A DNA stretch of 64,000 nt from Parastagonospora avenae f. sp. tritici 18332-5 (taxonomy: Eukaryota > Ascomycota > Dothideomycetes > Pleosporales > Phaeosphaeriaceae), in the NCBI GenBank assembly GCA_022559985.1, contig JAFJTR010000104.1, positions 32,729 to 96,728 on the forward strand, in the 5' to 3' direction. Within the stretch, counting starts at the first letter, position 1. The number at the start of each line of letters is the position of its first letter. Below the pieces are notes generated by a model that was given only the letters and a program-made list of their open reading frames with translations, was not told the origin of the DNA and ran no database searches. Below are positions 44,460 to 56,500 of this stretch, piece by piece. The position numbers were made by a program, and so were the translations under genes.

Positions 44460-47400
44460 ATGAGAGGGTGGTATACTATGAATAAAGACATTTATACTCT
44501 GCGTATGTCTTTTGACTCATGTACGGCTTTTTTTAAGTCACGAGATCGTCTGATCTCTGGCATCGCTTGTGGGTATAAGAACCCACGCAATCTCCCACTT
44601 TCTCTTCTCTCCAAATCATCACAGTTTTCTTCACATCTCAAAAACAAAAGTCAGAACTCTGTCATGAAGTGGGAACCAAAGACGATTACTACAGGAACCC
44701 ATGTGTTCTCTGTCGTCTCCCTCTCTCGGAAATCAACCACGCACAGTATGATGGTTGCGTGCGAGAGACGCTCTGAACAAGCCTGAAAGAGGCATACGAT
44801 GTCCTTTGCCTCTTTTCTTCTCGACTACACCAAAGTTCCCCATCCGACAGACCATGTTCTTCTGTTTCTCCGCCAAAAACCATGATGTGGAGATGAATGG
44901 CCGTTTCTGCGCTCTCTGGCCTTTCGAAAATCCCACTGCAGCATCGCACATTCTCAAAAACTCTTCTCATGGGCTTTTCCAGTATCCTTTGTATGCTATC
45001 AAAAGGGCCAACATGCTCTTATATGTTCTTCCGAGCAGCAGAAAAGATACGAAACTGTGTCTATGTCTCCTTTCCTCTGTTGTACCGTCGGTATCGAAAA
45101 ATGCATCTTGTTTGGCGATGACTGGACCTACCTGTTCAAAATTCCACGATGACCTGGCGCATGTTCGCTTCGCTTCTTTAAATATCTAAGGAAGCGGTAC
45201 ATGTGTGGCTGTTGGACTAATGCCCAGCTTGAAGGGACATAAATTGAGGGTCGACGCGGGATCTGGGGAGTGTATCTTCTTCCACCTTTGCATCAGAATT
45301 CGGGACCAAAAGAATCAATAGGACTCTATATGTGCTGGACTGTGCTGTGCTGTGCACTAAAAGCACTTCAACGTGCAGCTATGTGTGCTCCTGGCGCTGT
45401 TCTTAAAAATCATGAGAGGAACAACCATGTTCTCTGTCCGGTGGAGACTTTTCAATGTGGCGTGGAGGTGGATTTCTCGTTACCAAAAGCGTCGCCGGAG
45501 TCGGACATGTCTCTGTGCTGGTCTACTGAGCTGAGGGTGAATATATACCTCTCGTCTCCCGCAATTGGTCCGCATCACAACAAGGTCAACTCTTCTGTTG
45601 ACACTTCCAAAAAACAGGCTATGTGAACCGATGTGTCTTCCCTCCAAAATGTTAAATATAAGACACCCATGAGATTTGCGTCTTCCCCCCTTTTCCAAAA
45701 ACTATTCCCAGCAGACGTATGTCCTCTGTTGTAATAAAAATCTATCAAGTAATTTCCATGTTCGTCTGCTGCTCTGTCTAAGATTCGAAAACGGCCAGAG
45801 AAAAGTAACATGGCGGCTACGCGGCTCTGGAGGGACGTAAAAGTCCTATCGTGTGCCGCTTTAAGTTCCCTACTACCTCCGGAATATTCTGTCTTCTCCA
45901 AAAACGAAAGCCAGATGGTCCATGGTGTGGGCACCAAAGGTGCGAGAAACCACAGAATGATTCTTTCCAGCCTTTTGGACTCAAAGTTTTCGCGAGTGCA
46001 CAACATGAGCGAAGTGGAAGCTCAAAAGTACAACCTATTCGGTACGATGGCTCTGTGGGTGTGGGTGTGGTCAAAATGAAAACGATGGCAACGTATGACT
46101 GTGTTGTTTTTTCTGCCGAGAAGATATAAAAATATCTCTTGCATCGTTCTCGTTCTTCTCGGACAACACTCTCGACTGTATCGTTTGTACCAAAAACCTC
46201 GCAAGTGGTAAAGCATGGTCTGACTACCAAAATTAGGACGCTTTTACGCTATGGGTGCTCTCGCTTGGAGCTCTCGTGTACAAGGTCGTACAAAAAGAGA
46301 CTCGTTGTCAAGCTATGTCCTTCTCGCCCAGCGTGCAGAACGCGGAAGAAACACAACGTAGCTATGTACGGTCCAGATCTTGTCAGCGTGTTGGGGACTA
46401 GGAGATAAACACTCTGTCGCGCTCCCGGTTTCTTCTCTGCACACTTCATTTGCTCTGTCGTGTAATTCTAAAGAAAAAATGGTGTTGCATTTCATGGAGG
46501 GGCGTCGAAAAAACAGGGCAAGGAATACATGACTGTTTCTTCTCTGGGTAATAAAATAATGACGATCTGGACCCATGTCCTGTTCTCTTTTGGTGGCGCT
46601 GGAAGGCAACAATAGCTCGCGGCATGTGTTTTGGCTCCTAATTTGAGTTTCCAGATTGTGCAAGACGTTTGACTGAGATGTATACTAACGTAACCGGTAT
46701 GCCAAGCTCGCTGGGATCCGCGCCGATTGTCGTCGAACATTTGAAGCGCTCTCCGCCTGATGTGTGACATTGTGTCTATACTGCATCACTTGTGACTTCT
46801 TCCATGACCTGAGCACTAAAAGTTCTGCTTGATTAAGAACATGATCTCGCCTCTTCTCCTTCCAAAACAGTCTCTAAGGCCTTCATGTGCGTGCTTCTCC
46901 ATCAACATCGCTACTACATGTGCGTCGTCATGCTCCTCAATCAAAACCGCGGCGAAGTAAACACAATGTTCCCACGCCCTTGTAGCAACTATCCATTCTT
47001 CCTCAAGCAGCCCTCCACAGAGAGCTAACCCAATGGGGAAAAATCATGACTTGAGACAAACCGAGGAAATGGCTGGAATCAGTGCAGGCGGACTTGCCAC
47101 CCTCACGACGAAGAATCCTTGAATCAGAGTCTCTTACTTTCATCATCTCAAATGTCGACGGAGCCTGTCGAGATGACTCCCTGTCTCAGACCACAAATGA
47201 ACCGGCGCACATGTGCTCCCAGAAGGTGTTCAGGTGAAAGAGTGCCAGATATCGGTAGTGAGGACCAGTTGGTGGACTGGTGTCACTAGCAATGACTTTT
47301 GAACGCGGGGTTTATGAATTCGCCAGTCATTGCTCGTCCAATTGCGAGGTAACGGCCGCACGACTTGCGTGATGCCTTGACCTGCAATACACTGTCGCGC

Positions 47401-48099
47401 TGGTACGATAAATGCCATCTATCACTCGCAGGTGTAGGGAGATACAGTCTGCTTCTATGAGACGTGGACGGCGTTTGTCATGTGGTGGAGTTGATCTCTC
47501 ATATCAACAGTGATGATGAAGCATCGTTGTTGTACTCAAGGTAGAGTTTTGTTGAGAGTAAAGGTAAGGGGCAGGGAGGTACTGATTTCATGTCGAGTGG
47601 CGGCGGGCTCAGACCAGAAATGTGAAGGCAGCTGTTAGCTCTCGCGCTAGTCCAGCGGAAAGTGAAACATAATGCGACCACTTGACATACTATCTATTTA
47701 ATGTAAGCACAATGGTAACTCAGGCTATCAAACTCCAGTACTTTTCCAAGATGCTTTGATGCTGCTGTCAGCTTTTGAGTTTGTTCAGGCTTCTGTTTAA
47801 CATAAAAGTTAGCCTCTGGTAATACTTCGAAGTGCGGCACTGCGCGCACGAATTGTTGCAACAATTACTAAAATTAGCTTTCAGTACATATCATTGTACT
47901 TGTTTAGACCTGGCGCATACTTCCGAGTTCCTGCTGGCGGCACTGTTGATTTATGCAAAGTTGTTTCTGCTCATGTTGTACGAGAAACTATACATTTCTA
48001 CGGACGAACTGCTCTGTTGCTATAGTGCATGCACCTAAACTAAGAGATGATAGCCGATTCAAAAATTGTACCGAACTGCACGCTCATAGATGTACAGAG
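44460..48099. other. 3.6 kb gene-poor region with strand-biased CCAAAA motifs
   Basis: No open frame exceeds 143 codons and none resembles a known family. From about 44.6 to 46.9 kb the plus strand repeatedly shows pyrimidine-rich sequence followed by CCAAAA(A)(C), for example at 45306, 45483, 45607, 45644 and 45695, and recurring CTCTGT words. No perfect tandem unit or terminal repeats were found. From 47 to 48.1 kb the sequence becomes ordinary intergenic DNA, AT-richer near 47.9-48.1 kb. Confidence 0.45.
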
Positions 48100-49869
48100 C
48101 TACGCGTTGCTTGTTTTCTTCTCCCAGAAAGGTTTTTTGGTACCGTCCTCATTCAACCGACGATCTGACCACCAAATCCAGACCGACCACACAAACAGAA
48201 CCACTACAGTAAGCGGTATAGCTAATGCCAGATATATACGGAAATAATGGAAATTCATGACATTGTCTTGGGCCCCTGGGTGCCAATTGAACATTGGCAG
48301 AGCAAGGACTGTCTAAAGGATAGTTAGTACTCGAGTACCGCATGAGCAGCGTAGCGTGCACTTACCGCGGAATATGTCGCTGGTAAGAACACCATTGTCA
48401 GCAATGAAATGGCTTTGACAGCGGAACTGTCACGCTTTGTTTGTGTCGCGATCAGTATGGAGGTTTTCGCCAATGTCTGTGTTTGGTCGGCTATCTTCAA
48501 GGATTGCTGAGCTATTTGCTTAGACTCATCAGTGACATTTCTGGATTGTTCAGCTATGTTCTTTGACTCTGTCGCTATCTTCTGGTTTGCTTTGTTGTCT
48601 CTCTGCGCAATGAGATTCCAGAAAGCAGACATCAGTAATGACGCTTCGTTGGTCGTTAAACGGTTTCTTTCGATAAAGACGTCATAACGCCCAAGAATAT
48701 GATTCAACTGGTCGTTTATTTGCTTGCCGCTCGACTTGAGGGTCGTACTCTGAGGCGCGGGCTTTTGTGTCTTGGTCATTGATTTGACGGCTTGACTGAC
48801 TTTGACTACTTCGGCACGGAAACGTAGCATTGCTTGCCCGAGAAATCCAGAGTCTTGGAAGTTCCGCAGAACTTCACGAGTGGCATTGTCATAATGGGTC
48901 GGAGGTTCTGTGCTAGTTGTCTGGCGCACGGCGATGACCTCAGGTCCATCTCGACGATTCAAGCGCGCTCGATGAATGTCCAGCTGAACGTTTTCGTAAG
49001 CTTTCCGGTGTAAGTCCTTGAAGCGTTTCAATTGGAGATCAGCAAATATCGTGAGCAGGAGGAGTGGGTGGCCAATCGAGCGAGCAGAGTACGTTATAAA
49101 GTTGACTATCGACTTTAGGTCCTTGTCGCTACATCCTAGGATCAAGGCATAGGTGAGTCCGGCCTTGAGGTTCCAGGAAATCGCAATGGCAAGATCTTCG
49201 TTCCCGGAGATATCATACGCCATACGCATTACTGATCCTGTGGCAGATGTTAGAGCAGATAGATAGCCAGCAGCGCTAAAGTACCGTTCCAGCCAGCATT
49301 CTTTCCCTCTCTGCTCTCCAAAATCCCACTGAACATAGCCTCGCCTTTGTATATGGTCCGCAGTAATGTTTTCGGCAAATGAAAACCTTCCATGACTAAC
49401 TCAAATGTTGGTCGCGAGAACGGGATCGTAAATAAGCCAGTACTTGGATCGTCATTGGCCCTTAGACCTACGCTGTTCACACGTCAGTCTGCATGAAGGA
49501 AATTTTTATGTCGCTGGTTGCAGACTCACATTATGCGAAGCCTTGAGTCGATGATATCGCCGGCTGCCTTGTGAGGGTCCTAACTCTAGGTCAACAAGTC
49601 TGCCCCTGAGAACAATCACTCAAGAGCCCTAACTTTCGACATCCAGTCCTCTAAGTCTGCGGCATGCTTGCACTCGGTGGGCTTTATCAGTGCGGTTTCA
49701 GCATTCTTCTATCATGAATCAGTGACCCCCAATATTTCGGATGAAGACTCCTCACCTTATAGACATTGACGTCAAATACAGTACATGTAGGTTGGGGAGA
49801 GACAAATTTTGCAGAACTTCTAGATAAGTCTTTGTTGTATCGGGCTTGGTTCCTTTTTTCAATATCCAT
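48100..49869 (-). CDS. CorA-like two-transmembrane fungal protein
   Basis: Six exons (49869-49756, 49705-49634, 49579-49530, 49472-49285, 49237-48366, 48312-48100) give 502 aa. The N-terminal two thirds is soluble, including LEDWMSKDPHKAAGDII, STGLFTIPFSRPTFELVMEG and LPKTLLRTIYKGEAMFSG. A long helical region follows with Gln/Lys heptads (IATESKNIAEQSRNVTDESK, SLKIADQTQTLAKTSILIAT). Then come two closely spaced membrane segments, AISLLTMVFLPATYSATVLA and YFRIYLALAIPLTVVVLFVW, separated by LPMFNWHPGAQDN. This is the topology and wording (MxFLPxTYxA...FNW) of the large fungal CorA-like group. Whether it carries Mg2+ is unknown; the GMN motif of true CorA is not seen. Divergent from the kinase-like gene. 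Confidence 0.75.
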
Positions 49870-50554
49870 CGTCTGCTACATATACACTGCCGAGGTATGG
49901 TAGGCTTCACATTTCGCAAGTAAAGAAGTGGACGAGAACTCGGGAATCTGGTGAGATGAAATCCGCAGCTGCACAGCGCGTACAGCCTGATAATATTGCA
50001 GTCATGCATGTAAGAAAACCTGGTTGCAGATCTACGGTTACCGTGACCTATGCTGAGCAAAACTCGCTTCAAATCTCCCAACTCGCTTCACCGGTTACTT
50101 AAGAAATTGCTTATTGCCGCACGTCAGACGCCGTAGATTGTTTTGATCACACCAAAGATCGAGATAGCATGCTAGTTCAATTTAATTGTGTTCTCGGAAG
50201 AGGATAAGAGCTTATGTGTGCTCTACCATAGGTACTGCTGATGCCCTGGGATCGCATTCAACTGAGCTAAAGATAGCAAGCGTAGTGAAACAGACCGGAT
50301 AAATAGATTGAGGATACATAACAACGCCACAGATGACGATACGTATGTACGAGAGTAAGCTTGTCTCCATTGGGATTTTTTTGCCTAGCCTGTTCTGACC
50401 ATCAGTCTCAGTCAGGCGGCCATGCATGTGCCCAACAACATGATTTTTACCCCGCACCATTTCAGACTGTCTTCAAGAACACAAAACCATACCTAGCGTG
50501 ACGGCTCACTGAGTCCAGACTGTAACTCTTTGGGAACGGGGATCTCTTCCAAAA
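49870..50554. promoter_or_regulatory. Divergent promoter region, CorA-like / kinase-like
   Basis: 685 bases between two accessory genes. It contains an 11-base direct repeat, AACTCGCTTCA, at 50061-50071 and 50080-50090, about 200 bases from the CorA-like start. No other feature. Confidence 0.35.
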
Positions 50555-51898
50555 ATGCCCGAGCAAGCTATTTCTTCGGGCTATATCACCAAGAAGGCCC
50601 TCGTAGAGCTGCTCGGAGAGCTCTTTGGGAGCGACTGGGGCGCCACGGTAAGAGACTTTGCCACATCTGCGGAACGACTGTTGACAACCATACTACAGCT
50701 CTCTAGGGATACATGGATACTGGACATTCCCAGAAAACTTACTGAGGTAGGCGTGATCCGTCCATGAAATCAGGCTAGGTGCTTAAAGCAGTCCAGAAAG
50801 AGATTCGCCGTCTCAAATATAAATATGACGGCTAAGGAGAGCCGTGAAATGATAAACATGATACGGCCAACGATAGAAGACCTGGATAACAGGGTGAATC
50901 ATGTTTATATAGATGACGAAGACGCTCCACTGACGGATTACTACACCGTGAAGGACCTCGGCGATAAATCGATCCTAGGGGCCAGTCTGTCATGCAAATA
51001 CATTCGGCAGTCTTGCCTTGCGCGACCAAAGACAGCTACCCTGGTGGCCGTGAAAAGGTATGCTGCGCCGGTACTGAGCGATTTCTTACACGAGCGTCAA
51101 GCACTTTGCTACCTCAACGAAATACACAACGAACACATCAACAAGCTTCTTGCCACATACACACACCGCAAAGAGCACTTCATGGTCTTCCAGCTCGCAG
51201 ATACCGACCTCGACGGACTATGGCTACGAACCGACCTAAGCCAAGATATCGAAGCCCATACTCGTTGGTTCCTACGTGAGACGAAAGGTCTCGCCGCCGC
51301 CCTGTCCGACATGCACAATATGCTCACATCTGAATCGGCTCATGAGATAGCAGGATTTCTCCACGGCGACATCAAACCCTCGAACATCCTAGTCATGCAA
51401 GACAAGACGCTGGTATGGAACGACTTCGAGCTTAGTGCTTGGAGTGGCGGACCGCCACCTAGAATAACGACTCGCACATATTCAGCACCGGAGACACAGC
51501 TTTGGGAGAAAGTGATCCAAGCTAGCGATATATGGTCTTTTGGATGCGTCATACTGGAATTTGTACTGTGGCTCCTACGTGGCTCTGAAGGCTTGGAGAA
51601 GTTTGCGCAGGACAGGATCATGGCCACTCCAGGCTCGACATTGCCTTTCAAGGACGACCAATTCTTCATGCAGGACTATTCAGAGAGCGAGGTGACAAGT
51701 GCAAAAGTACGAGCACCCGTTGAGCATTGTGCACGCTCCCTACAAACCAAAAAGACATGTCCTCAAGCCCTCAAGGACGTACTAGATGTCGTCATGCAGG
51801 ATATGCTCGTGATGCAGCCGGAAGATCGGAAATCGGCAGGTCAAATCGCAGAAGCGTTTGAGGCGTTCATTGTCAAACAAGAGAATACAATTCATTAG
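50555..51898 (+). CDS. Divergent protein kinase-like protein with N-terminal helical region
   Basis: The kinase part is clear: VAVKRY (VAIK Lys), FLHERQAL (alphaC Glu), MVFQLADTDL hinge, catalytic loop HGDIKPSNIL (HGD for HRD), WNDFELSAW (DFE for DFG), TYSAPE (APE) and DIWSFGCVILEF. Key Lys, Asp, Asn and Asp residues are present, so activity is possible. Upstream is MPEQAISSGYITKKALVELL...KLTE (50555-50746). Joining it to the kinase frame needs an intron of only 27 nt (50747-50773), giving 438 aa. A 32-nt intron leads instead to VLKAVQKEIRRLKYKYDG and a stop. Otherwise the kinase begins at the ATG at 50825 (357 aa). The 5' structure is therefore unsure, and a frame break is possible. Confidence 0.7.
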
Positions 51899-52222
51899 GA
51901 AACAGACATGGCTTTAGCCAAGCACTTCCCACTATTCCCACTGTCAACCTTGCCTAGCGGCTTAGAACACATGAGGCGCTCATTCTCGTGGTCAGGGAGC
52001 AAACATGGACATGGCCTTGACAAACTGCTTTCTCTCATCTCCACCATCAACCTCGCGTAGCAGCTTCAACGTCTTTTACTGAAAATTTTGACACTTTTGA
52101 TATACGCAGGTTAGATAGCTGGAACATGTAATGCGCGCGTTCTTAGATGAGAAAATACAATGTACTAGAGAACAAGACATGGCTTTGGTAAACCACTTCT
52201 TATATCCCCACTATCACCCTCG
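51880..52222 (+). repeat. Local duplication of the kinase gene 3' end
   Basis: Bases 51880-51955 (AGAGAATACAA...ACAGACATGGCTTTAGCCAA...CCCACTATTCCCACTGTCAACC) recur diverged at about 52149-52222 (GAGAAAATACAA...ACAAGACATGGCTTTGGTAAA...CCCCACTATCACCC). A third, weaker copy lies at about 51998-52070 (ACATGGCCTTGACAAACTGC...CCACCATCAACCTCGC). The first copy includes the kinase stop codon. Confidence 0.55.
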
Positions 52223-52408
52223 CCATGCATCTTCAACCTTCCTTCACCAACATTCCCTACACCCCTTGGTATACTCCTGGCGCATACATCTCCCCGAAAT
52301 ACCACCCTTTCCATTCCACATACACCCTATCCCATCCCTCCCCTCCCCTCAAAACGTCCACCCAACCCCACCCTCCCACCACTTCCCTCCACGCTTACCC
52401 CCAACCCC

Positions 52409-52961
52409 TCAACCCACCCCATCAAATCTTCCTTTACCCCCCCTAACCTCCCCCTCCTCCCTGCCCTCACAATCCACCCCAATCCCCCTCAACCCCTCCG
52501 ACAGCGCAAACAGATTCACACACGTCCTACTCGCGTGCTCTGGGTGAAAGCACTCCCACAGTGCGCACTGCGCCGTGGCCCACCGGAGCTTGATAGTGTG
52601 GATCGCGCGGCGCTGGGCGGGTGTCAGGTGAGCGAGCGTGAGGCGGAGGTCGAAGAGTGTTGGGGAGTGGTATGTGACGTCGGGGAGGGTGTGGGTAAGG
52701 GATATGGCGTAGACTTGCGGAGTGGTGGGGAGGATTTTCGATGACGTTGTGAGGGAGAGGGACTTGGAGGGAGGTGGCGGAGTTCGATGATGGAGGATGA
52801 AGGGAAGGCGAGGAGCGCGGGGATGGTGCTGGGGAGAAGGGTGTTGGCGGCGGGGACGAAGATGATGGACGGTGCGGGTGTGAGGAGGGGGGTTGGGGTT
52901 TGAAGGCTTGGTGGAAGATAGGCGCTTTCCAGGGGTGTTTGAGCTTGAATTGAGGTGTCAT
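52409..52961 (-). pseudogene. F-box-like/2EXR-like relative, broken or mis-framed
   Basis: One minus-strand frame reads QVYAISLTHTLPDVTYHSP, TLFDLRLTLAHLTPAQRRAI, HTIKLRWATAQCALWECF and HASRTCVNLFALSEGLRGIG, ending at TGA 52409-52411. LTPAQRRAIHTIKLRW closely matches LTPSQRRAIRAFEVGW of array copy 1. Upstream, a different frame (TPLESAYLPPSLQTPTPLLT, PSIIFVPAANTLLP) looks coding up to about 52800, so a frameshift or intron lies between. The LRLPxELRxxIY start block is missing. The plus strand here is very pyrimidine-rich (52290-52480), which makes false proline-rich frames. Confidence 0.35.
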
Positions 52962-53535
52962 GGCGGGCGCTTGTTATTGATTGTTGGTGTCTTGTGGATG
53001 GTCTGTGGTGGGGACTTGTTCTGGTGATGTTGGTGGTTGGATCATATTGGATGTGTTGATGGTTGTGGAAGAGTTTTCGAGAGGGTCAAGTAATACGATG
53101 AGGAGTATTATGTGGTGAGTGCCAGGGGAGGTGATTGTTCCCTAACAATGCCAAACTTACCAACTCCTTCACCTTGAAGATCAGACAGAGACTCAGCAGG
53201 TGAATAGGCGGCGTCTGGACGCCGTTTGCCTAGTGAGTCTCTCCGTGAGTGCTGGATCACACAAAGGCATTATGGATAACGAAAGCCGAAAACGAGACGG
53301 GTCATTCGAAAGAACGACGAGAGTGCGAATACTAAATATGCGATTAACAATAGGGGGAATATACGCTATGCTGAACGACCAAAGAAACACCACCGCCGCT
53401 CCCTGAGCGTCGCGCCATCATCGTATACATGTCCTCTCCCAGGACAGCTTTCCAATCATAATTCGTAAAATTCCAGGCCCAGTCTGGCTCGAAGTTCGAC
53501 CATCCCCAAAACGCCTTGCCACTACAGGCCAATAT
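52962..53535. other. Intergenic region
   Basis: 574 bases before the PhoD-like stop codon. Short frames only, no recognised feature. Confidence 0.4.
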
Positions 53536-56500
53536 TTACTTCCAAATCTGCCACTTCTTCTTCTTGGGCGGAACAAAGCTCTCCTGACTCATCTCCTCCC
53601 CCCTTCCACTATGGCTTCTATCGTCCTCATCATCGTCCAGACTGTCGTAGTCGTCATCTTCGTATCGACCTCTGCCAAGGTATCTGGCCCCAACGCCGGC
53701 GCTGCCGTTTCTGGTACTGGGGTAGCTCGGGTAAGCCGCTGTACGGTCATAGCCGGCTCTGGGCATCTGTGCATACTCCGCTGTGATGGGCCTAGGCTTG
53801 CGCTGTTCAGCGCCGGGCGTTGCGTGGCCTCCTCGACTGCCATGCGCAGGATGTGCAGGATGTACGGGATATGCAGGGTGGCCTTCACGGCCTCCAGACG
53901 AAAAGTAATCACCAGGACCAGTGTCCTGCCTGGCTTGCATACCCATTCCGTTGCGGGAGTAGGGCGAACCAGGTCCACCTCCTACAATTGCCGGGTGAGG
54001 AGGGTACGAGTCACGCTTATTGCGCGAGGGTGTATGGCTGAGCACATGAGCCTCATGTTCAAATTGTTCGCCTCCGTGTTGATTGAGAATACCGCCCATA
54101 GACTTCCTATGCACTTTTGGATCAGGATCCGGAATGAGTGCTGGTAGCTGCGATTTATGCGAGGAATTGTGCGTCGGCTGTTTGCGGGACACTGTGTTGG
54201 ATCGAAACGGCAACCCTGACGTGTCGGTGGTTGTATGAGTTGATGCCTGGCTTGGGTGAGGAGCGCTCACGTGCCGTTTAGCTGCAACAGAGTCCCAAAC
54301 CGGGGATCTCGCAGCAGCACCAGCGACATCCATGCTTTGGCGTCGATCTTGGGGTGGCGGTGGTGCGAGGTTGCGCGACATGTCGACATTTTGAGGAACT
54401 ACATCTTGAGTGCTGTTGGTGTAATAGCCTGAGCTCAAGCGGTTCTCAGCAGGGGCGGCTTTTGCAGACGTCAAGGAGTTGCGCTTGCTCTTTGACCCGA
54501 ACCCTGGTATGACGATCCTGGGGCCGGCTTTCTGCTTCTCACGCGCACGCTCCTCTTCATCTTCCGAAAACACCTCTCCCAGCTCGCTACCACTTTCACT
54601 GCCAGACATGGAGTAGCCGTCGTCGCCAATCTTCGCTCTCTTTCGTTGCTTGCCACTACCAAACATTCCACGGAACATGCCCGACTTGCGAGGTTGTTTC
54701 TCTACCACACCATCTATAGAAGGGGTGTAGTTGAGCGCTGGGACTATCAGGCGGTACGGAGCAGTGATACCTGCAGGATCGTGCTGCGACACTTCCATAT
54801 TCAGGCAAATCTCGAGCCCACCCTGCAGATTGACGAAATCGCCTTCGCCTTGCTGCTTCAAGCCTGACTTGCCCAGCACACTTGGGCGACGATGGAAGGT
54901 TGACGGTCTGTAATCTGCACTATCGCGATTGTCGATGCCTGGTACACTCTTTGCAGAAGTCGGACGAGGAACGTTGTCCGCGGATGCGCGGCGTTTGAAC
55001 AGAGAAGTCAACGAGTTACGACGAGAGCGGGGTCTCTCGGACTCTGAACGGTCTGGCGAAAACGATGATTGTGGCTGATGGTGTGCACCTGTCTGCAGTT
55101 CGTCGGCGGCTGCGTTGGATGGGTTGTTGTAGTACGATACGGGGGGCCCGCGTGATCGACCAATTCGACCACCTTGGTCACTACTGAAGCGCCTCACCAT
55201 CTGTCCGAAAGAAGGTCGGCGTGCATCTTGCGGTGTGGGGGGTGGTGAAGGTGTGCCAGGAGGTGTGGACCCTGGCTTGAACTCTCGGATGCTGCACCAA
55301 TTGCGGTGAGGTAACAGGTGATTGTTGTTCCTCTTCTTGCCATCGACGCCATGAGTGAAGATTGGTATCATGTTCTCGTCCGTTTCATGATCCATGTGGT
55401 GAATCTTGTTACGCTTGTTGATGATGTCAGCCATCATGTCGGGTGGTGGGGTGTTGACGATAGCGGAAGAGATGACGTTCATCATGTAACGATGATCCTT
55501 ATCCTTGGGGACGTTCAGCTTCTTGCTGGTGAAGAATTGGCCTACAGCTGCTAGGTGGACGTCGCCTCCAAGAATAGTGACACGAACGGACTTGGTCGAG
55601 GCAATGTGCTGCAGTTCGCGGATCAGCCAGTTGCGTTCCTCCTTGTGGTGCTTGGCTGTCCAGTGATCGTCCAAGTCATCAAGGATTTCTACGCCACCAT
55701 CGAACTTGTTGACAAAGTTTCCTAGCATACCAGCACGTCCCATGGCCTTGATGGGATCCATCAACCTACTGGTCAAGATGTTCTCTAGGAAATTTAATCG
55801 TGGGTACGCGATTGGTACGCCTAGAAGGACAATGAGGTGTTTGGTTTCGCCCCTGATCACTTCTGCCTCCACGCGATCAAAGATAACATCATAAGAGTCC
55901 TCCGTGAGAATCTCGTCACGTTGTCGTTCGGTACGGCAATCAAGACCAAGGAAGGCCACCTCGCGGCCTAGCTGCATGAAGACACTGCGAGATCGCTCCT
56001 TGATGTATGGACCTGGGCTTTTACCTAGCACCCAAGATGGTTCAGTTGCCTCGGTTTCGGCGGATATCGATTGATGTTGAAAGAGCATATAGTACTTGAA
56101 GGCAACGGCGCCAATGCCAGTGAAGACGGGAGTCTGCATGAAATGATGAGGATATGATCCGAAGCCCTGGTTTGATTAGCTGATATATTCCAAGTTGATG
56201 AAGTGGGACTTACATCGATGATATCGTGGTCGTCCCAGATGTTGACCATCGGGATCTGTGAGTTGGCCATTCCAAACAAACCCTGCGAAAACCACATTGA
56301 ATAACGGTCCAGGTAAAACTGCTCAAGCTCATTCTGCATCTCCTCGGTAAAGGGCGCATTGTGCTTCTGTAGTGGATTCTTGTTCTCTGTCCACTGCTTG
56401 AACAACGTTGTCTGCCTCATCGCAGCATCGTTGTAGATTTGATCACCTCCACCAATCATGACGTGGAACGGTCTGTTCTGATGTGTGTTCAGGACATCGC

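Noticed and set aside
45575..46006. 143-codon minus-strand frame in the gene desert
   Set aside because: No domain, odd composition, overlapping frames on both strands, no exon partners.
52131..52547. Plus-strand Pro/Ser/His-rich frame
   Set aside because: Produced by a pyrimidine-rich low-complexity stretch; the minus strand carries family-like sequence instead.
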